From Alteromonas salexigens (GTDB lineage Bacteria > Pseudomonadota > Gammaproteobacteria > Enterobacterales > Alteromonadaceae), in NCBI RefSeq assembly GCF_025628895.1, contig NZ_JAOTJC010000002.1, positions 1 to 64,000 on the forward strand: a stretch of DNA of 64,000 bases. The letters are read 5' to 3'. Numbering within the stretch: the stretch's first letter is position 1; each line of letters starts with the position of its first letter. The notes under the pieces are model-generated. The model saw nothing but the letters and a program-made list of their open reading frames with translations, did not search any database and had not been told where the DNA came from. This document shows, in pieces, positions 58,625 to 64,000 of the stretch. The position numbers and the translations under genes are program-made.

Positions 58625-60015
58625 TGTGCTTCAGGGGTAAACCAGTCCAGTGAATTGTGCAGTGCGACCACGCCACCCACGATGATTAAGGTAGGCGCTT
58701 GCAGGGTTGCCGTCATGGGATTGTTTAAAATGGTGTCCAGCGTGCCGGTGACCACTTTTTGATTTGCAGTGGTGGCCGATTGCACCAGGGCGATAGGCGT
58801 GGTGGCCGCCAACCCATGGGCAATTAGCTTTTCGCAGATGACAGACAGCCCGGTAAGCCCCATGTAAAATACCAGCGTCTTGTTCGGCTGTGCCAGTGAT
58901 GGCCATGCCAGGTCAATGGTGCCGTTGCGCAGGTGACCGGTAGCAAACTCCACCGACTGCGCGTAATCCCTGTGGGTAAGCGGGATCCCGGCGTAACTGG
59001 CGGCGCCGCTGGCGGCGGTAATACCGGGCACCACCTGAAAATCGATCCCCGCACTGATGAAGGTTTGAATTTCTTCTCCGCCCCGACCAAAAATAAACGG
59101 ATCACCGCCTTTCAGCCGTACTACCCGGTTGCCTTTTTTGGCTTCACTGACCATCAAGGCGTTGATTTCTTCCTGAGGCAAAGTGTGATTACTGCGGGCT
59201 TTGCCGACATAGATTTTTTCTGCGTCCCGGCGTACCAACTCGAGAATTTGCGGGGACACCAGTCTGTCGTACACCACCACGTCGGCTTTCTGCATTAATC
59301 GCAACGCACGGAACGTGAGCAAGTCCGGGTCACCGGGGCCGGCGCCCACCAGGTACACCTGACCTTCTGTATTGGAATCAGTGGCGGCGGCGTGTAAGGC
59401 TTTATGGAATGCCCGCTCGGCCTGCTGATCCTGACCTTTCTCGACATACTCAGCGATATCACCATCCAGTACATCTTCCCAAAAATAACGTCGTGCAGTG
59501 ACCCCCTTCAGGGTTTGCTTGACCTTATCGCGAAACTTTTCTGAGAAGGCGCCCAGACGACTTAAATTGGTGGGCAGCACGGTTTCCAGTTTCTGGCGCA
59601 GATAGCGCAATAAAACCGGGGCCACGCCGCCACTGCTCATGGCCACAATAATCGGTGAGCGGTCCACAATAGATGGAGTAATAAACTGACACAGAGGGGT
59701 ATTGTCGACCACATTGACCAGTACTTTCTGTGCACGGGCGAGGTCGTGGACATGTTGGTTGACCATTTCATCGCTGGTGGCGATAAACACCATATCCTGA
59801 TGCTGCAGGTCGTTATCGGCGAACTCCCGCTCAATGAGTGTGACCTGCTCAGATTCTGCTAACCGGCGTACGGTGTCGCAAACCCAGGGGGCGACCACGG
59901 TGATGGTGGCAGGTGTTTTCATGATGAGTTCCAGCTTACGCGCCGCCACTTCACCGGCGCCCACAATCAGGCAGCGTAAGTTTTTGGCGTCGAGAAACAG
60001 CGGAAAGTAATTCAT
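58615..60015 (-). CDS. cysG: Siroheme synthase CysG
   Basis: A trifunctional enzyme making siroheme for sulfite and nitrite reductases: precorrin-2 dehydrogenase/ferrochelatase in the N-terminal part (~1-200, NAD-binding CLIVGAGEVAARKLELI) and uroporphyrinogen-III methyltransferase in the C-terminal part (~210-460, VYLVGAGPGDPDLLTFRAL, then KGGDPFIFGRGGEE). 466 residues from the ATG at 60015; a GTG five codons earlier has no ribosome site of its own. It lies downstream of deaD on the same strand, separated by a hairpin. The stop codon lies within a tandem repeat. Confidence 0.95.
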   Translation of the reverse strand: MNYFPLFLDAKNLRCLIVGAGEVAARKLELIMKTPATITVVAPWVCDTVRRLAESEQVTLIEREFADNDLQHQDMVFIATSDEMVNQHVHDLARAQKVLVNVVDNTPLCQFITPSIVDRSPIIVAMSSGGVAPVLLRYLRQKLETVLPTNLSRLGAFSEKFRDKVKQTLKGVTARRYFWEDVLDGDIAEYVEKGQDQQAERAFHKALHAAATDSNTEGQVYLVGAGPGDPDLLTFRALRLMQKADVVVYDRLVSPQILELVRRDAEKIYVGKARSNHTLPQEEINALMVSEAKKGNRVVRLKGGDPFIFGRGGEEIQTFISAGIDFQVVPGITAASGAASYAGIPLTHRDYAQSVEFATGHLRNGTIDLAWPSLAQPNKTLVFYMGLTGLSVICEKLIAHGLAATTPIALVQSATTANQKVVTGTLDTILNNPMTATLQAPTLIIVGGVVALHNSLDWFTPEAQKG

Positions 60016-60039
60016 GAAATTTTTGGTCACCTAAAACGA

Positions 60040-60065
60040 GAATTGGCGCTATTTTGCGCCAATTC
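60040..60065 (-). terminator. Hairpin between deaD and cysG
   Basis: GAATTGGCGC (60040-60049) and GCGCCAATTC (60056-60065) form a perfect 10-bp stem with a six-base loop. Read leftward it is followed by TCGTTTTAGG, a poor T tract, so it may be a leaky terminator of deaD or a feature of the cysG leader. Confidence 0.5.
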
Positions 60066-60129
60066 TTATAGTTTCAAAAGCAACAAATCGCGCCAAGTTA
60101 TAGTTTTAGGTTATAACCTGGCTGGGCTG

Positions 60130-61845
60130 CTATGACTTGCGTTTACGGCTGTCTTTACGCTTCGGTGGCGTGTCTGACCATTCGCGGATGTTCAGACGCT
60201 GACCGGCGACACGGGTGCCCTGTAGCAAATCCTGGGTTTCCTTCGGCATGCCTTCCGGCAAGTCTACGGTACTGAACTTATCGAAAATCTCGATAGCACC
60301 GATATTTTTCGAGCTGATGTCGGCTTCGTTAGCGATGGCGCCCACAATATTGCCCGGCTTGGCACCGTGGCTGTGGCCTACATCAATGCGGTAGCGCTGC
60401 ATACCGGCTTCCGGGCTGCGCTTGGCGCGCGGACCTTTTTTGGTGCGGTCCCGATCACGGCCCTGTGGGCTGCGTTCCCGCTCACGTTCACGGGGTGGTT
60501 TGCTGTTCAGGTCGGGACGATCCCCTTCTTTCAGCAGCAATGGTTCATCACCCTGGGCAACTTTAATCAGTGCCGCCAGTAATACTTCCGGCGATGCTTC
60601 AGACTCGCTCTGGATCATGTCCACAATTGGCATGAGCGATTCCAGCGAGTCGTCTTTAGTGGCTTCCATGACTGACTGTTTGAAGCGCGCCAGGCGGGTT
60701 TCATTCAGTTCACTGATAGAAGGAATTGGCATCTGTTCAATGCTTTGACGGGTAGTTTTCTCGATCGCGAACAACAGACGCTTTTCACGGTGCGAGATGA
60801 ACAGGATGGCGTCACCGGTACGTCCGGCACGACCTGTCCGGCCAATACGGTGAACGTATGACTCAGTGTCATGGGGAATATCATAGTTGATAACGTGGCT
60901 GACGCGCTCGACGTCCAGACCCCGGGCTACCACATCGGTGGCGACCAGAATATCAATCTTGCCCTGCTTAAGTTTGTTCACCGTGCGCTCACGCGCCGCC
61001 TGAGGAATATCGCCGTTGAGTGCTTCAACGTCAAAACCCCGTGCAGCCAGCTTGTCTGCCAGTTCAACTGTGGCCGTCTTGGTGCGCACAAAGATAATCA
61101 TGCCGTCAAACGGCTCGACTTCCATAATGCGGGTCAGGGCTTCCAGCTTGTGGTGCCCGGAAACCTGACAGAAGCGCTGGCGAATGGTGCTTGCCGTGCT
61201 GACTTTAGAGGCAATTTTTACGTGCTTGGGATCGTTCAGATACCGTTGGGTAATCTTTTTGATCGGCCCGGGCATCGTTGCTGAGAACAGTGCTGTCTGA
61301 CGTTCTGCCGGGGCGTGACTGAGGATTAGTTCAACGTCATCGATAAAGCCCATACGTAACATTTCGTCAGCTTCGTCGAGTACCAGAAACTTCAGACCAC
61401 TCAGGTCCAGCGTTTTACGTTTAATATGGTCGATGACCCGGCCCGGCGTGCCCACTATCACCTGTACGCCGCGCTTCAACTGGCGAATCTGGTTGTCATA
61501 AGATTGCCCGCCGTATACTGGCAATACTTTAATTTTCTTACTGAAACTTGCATACACCTGAAACGCTTCAGCAACCTGTATTGCTAGCTCACGGGTCGGC
61601 GCTAACACCAGCAGTTGTGGGGTTTTCGCGTCTGCGTCTATATTGGCCAGCATAGGCAGCGCGAACGCAGCCGTTTTCCCTGTCCCGGTTTGTGCCTGCC
61701 CAAGCAGGTCGTGGCCTTCCAGCAGCAAAGGAATACTTTCCGCCTGGATGGGTGAAGGTTTCTCGTAGCCAACTTTTTCTAAGGCTTGTAAGATGGGTTC
61801 AGGTAGGTTTAGGTCGCTGAATGTCGTTTCGACAGTGTTGGTCAT
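60130..61845 (-). CDS. deaD: ATP-dependent RNA helicase DeaD (CsdA)
   Basis: A cold-shock DEAD-box helicase for 50S assembly and mRNA decay. 571 residues. Helicase core: Q motif, AQTGTGKTAAF, PTRELA, VLDEADEML, SATMP and HRIGRTGRAGR. The C-terminal region has an Arg/Glu/Asp-rich linker (~440-475) and the DbpA/CsdA RNA-binding domain (RYRIDVGHSHGAKPGNIVGA), then a basic tail KRKDSRKRKS. AGGA precedes the ATG. Divergent from the TPR lipoprotein gene. Confidence 0.96.
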   Translation of the reverse strand: MTNTVETTFSDLNLPEPILQALEKVGYEKPSPIQAESIPLLLEGHDLLGQAQTGTGKTAAFALPMLANIDADAKTPQLLVLAPTRELAIQVAEAFQVYASFSKKIKVLPVYGGQSYDNQIRQLKRGVQVIVGTPGRVIDHIKRKTLDLSGLKFLVLDEADEMLRMGFIDDVELILSHAPAERQTALFSATMPGPIKKITQRYLNDPKHVKIASKVSTASTIRQRFCQVSGHHKLEALTRIMEVEPFDGMIIFVRTKTATVELADKLAARGFDVEALNGDIPQAARERTVNKLKQGKIDILVATDVVARGLDVERVSHVINYDIPHDTESYVHRIGRTGRAGRTGDAILFISHREKRLLFAIEKTTRQSIEQMPIPSISELNETRLARFKQSVMEATKDDSLESLMPIVDMIQSESEASPEVLLAALIKVAQGDEPLLLKEGDRPDLNSKPPRERERERSPQGRDRDRTKKGPRAKRSPEAGMQRYRIDVGHSHGAKPGNIVGAIANEADISSKNIGAIEIFDKFSTVDLPEGMPKETQDLLQGTRVAGQRLNIREWSDTPPKRKDSRKRKS

Positions 61846-61887
61846 TAATGGTCCTGATGCTTGAGGGCGTGACGTCCGAAAAAAGAC

Positions 61888-61918
61888 TTGCCGGCAAAGG
61901 TTGCAAAACTTGTATTAT
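61888..61918 (+). promoter_or_regulatory. Possible promoter of the PrsT-like gene
   Basis: TTGCCG (61888-61893) is followed after 17 bases by TGTATT, or after 19 by TATTAT (61913-61918). Either gives a leader of about 80 bases. Weak match; it overlaps the deaD promoter region. Confidence 0.3.
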
Positions 61919-61943
61919 ATTAGAATAACGGGTCAGTTGCCAT
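61914..61943 (-). promoter_or_regulatory. Probable sigma-70 promoter of deaD
   Basis: On the minus strand a perfect TATAAT (61919-61914) is preceded after 18 bases by ATGGCA (61943-61938), four of six matches to TTGACA. The start would be near 61907, a leader of about 60 bases. Confidence 0.45.
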
Positions 61944-62003
61944 GCAATACTCAAGTCGTCTGCCCGGAACACGTCGAATAATAACTAACTCCAGGTGAAC
62001 AGG

Positions 62004-64000
62004 ATGATAAATAACACTTTTTTCAAACGGACTTTTGTACACGCGAGTATGGCGGTGTGTCTGGCGACTACCCTTTCTGGCTGCAGTGAGTCTTCGCTGG
62101 AAGAACGTCTGGCTGCCGCAGAGGCCTATATTGCCGAAAATGACAGCCAGGCAGCCATCATTGAATATAAAAATGCCATTCAGCAGGCACCGGAGGCACC
62201 CGCCCCCCGTTTTGCGCTGGGTAAACTGTATCTGCAAAAGGGCGACTATCAGGGGGCTGAAAAAGAACTGAACAGAGCGCTGGAGCTGGGTCAGCCCGCT
62301 GCTGATGTCGTCCCGTTACTGTCACAGGCATATCAACAAACCGGCGCTGAAAATGCGCTTTTAGATCTCGATCACCAAAGCAGTGACCTTACATCGGTAC
62401 AAAAAGCTGAAGTCGGTTTCTATAAGCTACAGGCGCTCGTTAAGCTGGATAAAGAGAACGAGGCCCGGGAGCTGCTGAACGAATTACGCGGTCTGGACAC
62501 ATCCAGCGTCTATAAAGGGCTAATAGACTCCTACGCCGCCATTCTTAATGAAGACTATGATAAGGCCCTCACCGAGACGAAGGCGTTGCGTGAACAGGCA
62601 CCGCTGAATAAAGATGTATTAATGCAGTTGGCCAGGCTCCATTTGAATATGGAGCAGACCGAGCAAGCAATAGAAGTCTACCAGACGTACGTGGAACGGT
62701 ATCCGAAAGACATCGATAACCGTTTTGCACTAATTACGCTGTTGTTTGATATGAACCGGTTATCGGAAGCCAAGCCACACGTAGATGAACTGTTAAAAGT
62801 AAACAGCGAACATGGGCTGTTAAACCAGTTCAAAGGCATTATTGCGGCCTCCGAAGAGGACTTTGAGTCAGCACTCGGGTTATTAGAAAAAGCCATCCAG
62901 AACGGACGTAATGAGCCGGTAGTAAGATTAATTGCAGGCTACAGCGCGTATCAACTGGCCGATTATGAAGCGGCCAGCCGTCACCTCTCTATGGTGGCGT
63001 CGGTACTGCCGGATAACCACGCCGGGTTGCGTATGTACGCAGATAGCTTGCTACAGCAGGGCGAAAGTGCGGATGCTACCGAAGTCCTTAGCCGGTTAAC
63101 CGGTGACGTTAGTGAAGATGCTGCGCTGTTTTCCAAAGCCGGTTTTCAGCTGCTCAAAGAGGGCAATGTTGTCGATGCGCAGAAAATGATCGAGCGGACA
63201 TCAGCGATAAGCTCGACCTCTGAAGATCTTGCTAAACTCGGCGTTTTGCAGCTTTCGTTAAATGATATCGAGGGGCTGGTTAACTTAGAGGCAGCAGTGG
63301 AGAAAGCCCCTGATTCCAATGTCACCCAGCGCACGCTGCTTACCGCTTACGTAGCTACCGGGCAACTGGAAAATGCGCGCAAGCTGGCAAAAAAATGGAT
63401 AGAAAAGGAGCCTGACGGCGTCGCGCCACTGCTTGCGATGACGGAAATTTTACTTCTGGAAAAGAATACTGAACAGGCTAAGCAGTATCTTGATCAGGCG
63501 CTGGCGCAGGAACCTGTAACGTCCAACGTAATCATGATGAAAGCGCGTTTTGAGCTAGCTACCGAGCAAGCACAACAGGCGGAAGCAACCCTGCAGGGGC
63601 TACTTAATGAGGAACCTGCCAACCTGCAAGCTATTTCTATGTTGTATTCCTCTAAGGCTGAGGACGGCGCCCCCGAATTAATAAAGCACGTTGAAGAGCA
63701 GCTCTCCAACCAACCTGATAATACCAACATGCGCATACTGCTGGCCCGTATGTATTTTGCTGAAGGCAACAGTGAGCAGGCGCTAGCAACGCTGGACAGC
63801 ATCAGCGCAGATAAGTCCTCGCCTATGGATATGTGGAATCTGAAAGGTCAGACGTTATTGAAAGCAAACAAGCTGGAGGCTGCCAGAGCGCATTTTGAAG
63901 AATGGCTTGAACTTTATCCTCAGGATAAGAACGCAGCCCTGGGTATGCTGCTAGTCATGGATGTTAGCAACCAGTATCAGGACGCGCTGAGCTTTGCGGA
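62004..64000 (+). CDS. TPR-repeat lipoprotein of the PEP-CTERM system (PrsT-like), 3' end outside window
   Basis: The frame is open from the ATG at 62004 to the window edge (665 complete codons); the family usually has about 900 residues. The N terminus carries a lipobox (LATTLSGC, lipidated C27). Many tetratricopeptide repeats follow; the first, AAIIEYKNAIQQAPEAPAPRF, then LGKLYLQKGDYQGAEKEL, has the phrasing typical of TIGR02917 (PrsT), which is linked to PEP-CTERM/exosortase sorting and exopolysaccharide gene clusters. It probably sits on the periplasmic face of a membrane as a protein scaffold. AGGTGA precedes the ATG by five bases. No exosortase or PEP-CTERM protein is in the window, so association with that system is inferred from family only. 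Confidence 0.82.
   Translation, partial: MINNTFFKRTFVHASMAVCLATTLSGCSESSLEERLAAAEAYIAENDSQAAIIEYKNAIQQAPEAPAPRFALGKLYLQKGDYQGAEKELNRALELGQPAADVVPLLSQAYQQTGAENALLDLDHQSSDLTSVQKAEVGFYKLQALVKLDKENEARELLNELRGLDTSSVYKGLIDSYAAILNEDYDKALTETKALREQAPLNKDVLMQLARLHLNMEQTEQAIEVYQTYVERYPKDIDNRFALITLLFDMNRLSEAKPHVDELLKVNSEHGLLNQFKGIIAASEEDFESALGLLEKAIQNGRNEPVVRLIAGYSAYQLADYEAASRHLSMVASVLPDNHAGLRMYADSLLQQGESADATEVLSRLTGDVSEDAALFSKAGFQLLKEGNVVDAQKMIERTSAISSTSEDLAKLGVLQLSLNDIEGLVNLEAAVEKAPDSNVTQRTLLTAYVATGQLENARKLAKKWIEKEPDGVAPLLAMTEILLLEKNTEQAKQYLDQALAQEPVTSNVIMMKARFELATEQAQQAEATLQGLLNEEPANLQAISMLYSSKAEDGAPELIKHVEEQLSNQPDNTNMRILLARMYFAEGNSEQALATLDSISADKSSPMDMWNLKGQTLLKANKLEAARAHFEEWLELYPQDKNAALGMLLVMDVSNQYQDALSFA

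Overview
The window looks like the chromosome of a marine gammaproteobacterium of the Alteromonadales, most likely Alteromonadaceae. The evidence is the blocks ftsB-ispD-ispF-truD-surE-pcm-yqaA-nlpD-rpoS, ispB/rplU-rpmA-obgE, mutH/rppH-ptsP-...-lgt-thyA and rluA-rapA, plus a PepQ whose metal-site spacing matches Alteromonas prolidase/OPAA enzymes. The genus cannot be fixed from sequence reading alone. No rRNA, tRNA, CRISPR array or insertion sequence was recognised.

Layout. Positions 1-2251 are the integrase end of a chromosomal integron: a complete IntI-type tyrosine recombinase (+), an attI core, a first 423-bp cassette with its folded attC site, and a second cassette gene running towards the left edge. 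Both cassette genes encode unknown small membrane proteins and are visibly AT-richer than the rest. From 2303 the ordinary chromosome begins: a secreted cupredoxin-like protein, fadBA (beta-oxidation) with a PsrA-like operator, slt, pepQ, a lipoprotein S9 peptidase, ispB divergent from rplU-rpmA, then obgE, folA and a tiny lipoprotein. Positions 17.4-24 kb hold a long leftward run from ftsB to rpoS that joins cell division, isoprenoid precursors, tRNA modification, stationary-phase repair, amidase activation and sigma-S. Next come a TIGR03545 membrane protein, bifunctional putA, and an SH3-domain protein divergent from the CYTH/CHAD triphosphatase ygiF.

Positions 32.5-45.5 kb are the most signalling-rich part. 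They hold a seven-helix membrane protein fused to an AraC-like DNA-binding region, mutH, rppH-ptsP, a soluble PAS-PAS chemoreceptor-like protein of BdlA architecture inserted before the TauE/SafE permease-lgt-thyA genes, a REC-CheC protein overlapping a PAS-GGDEF cyclase with an intact I-site, and a convergent hybrid histidine kinase with a PilJ-like sensor. Positions 45.6-52 kb run leftward with an AmpG-like transporter, a small unknown protein, a DUF3530 protein, rluA and rapA. Then follow a PIN-PhoH ATPase with a long structured leader, an iron-uptake pair (TonB receptor and PepSY membrane protein, each with a Fur-like box), a periplasmic transglutaminase-like protein, cysG, deaD, and a TPR lipoprotein of the PrsT (PEP-CTERM/exosortase-associated) family that runs off the right edge.

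The most interesting part is the integron end. The attC site can be read base by base, and the first cassette protein has CxxC pairs at both ends of a two-helix hairpin. Second are the membrane-anchored AraC-like regulator and the REC-CheC/GGDEF/hybrid-kinase cluster. I found no complete, clearly new multi-gene system.
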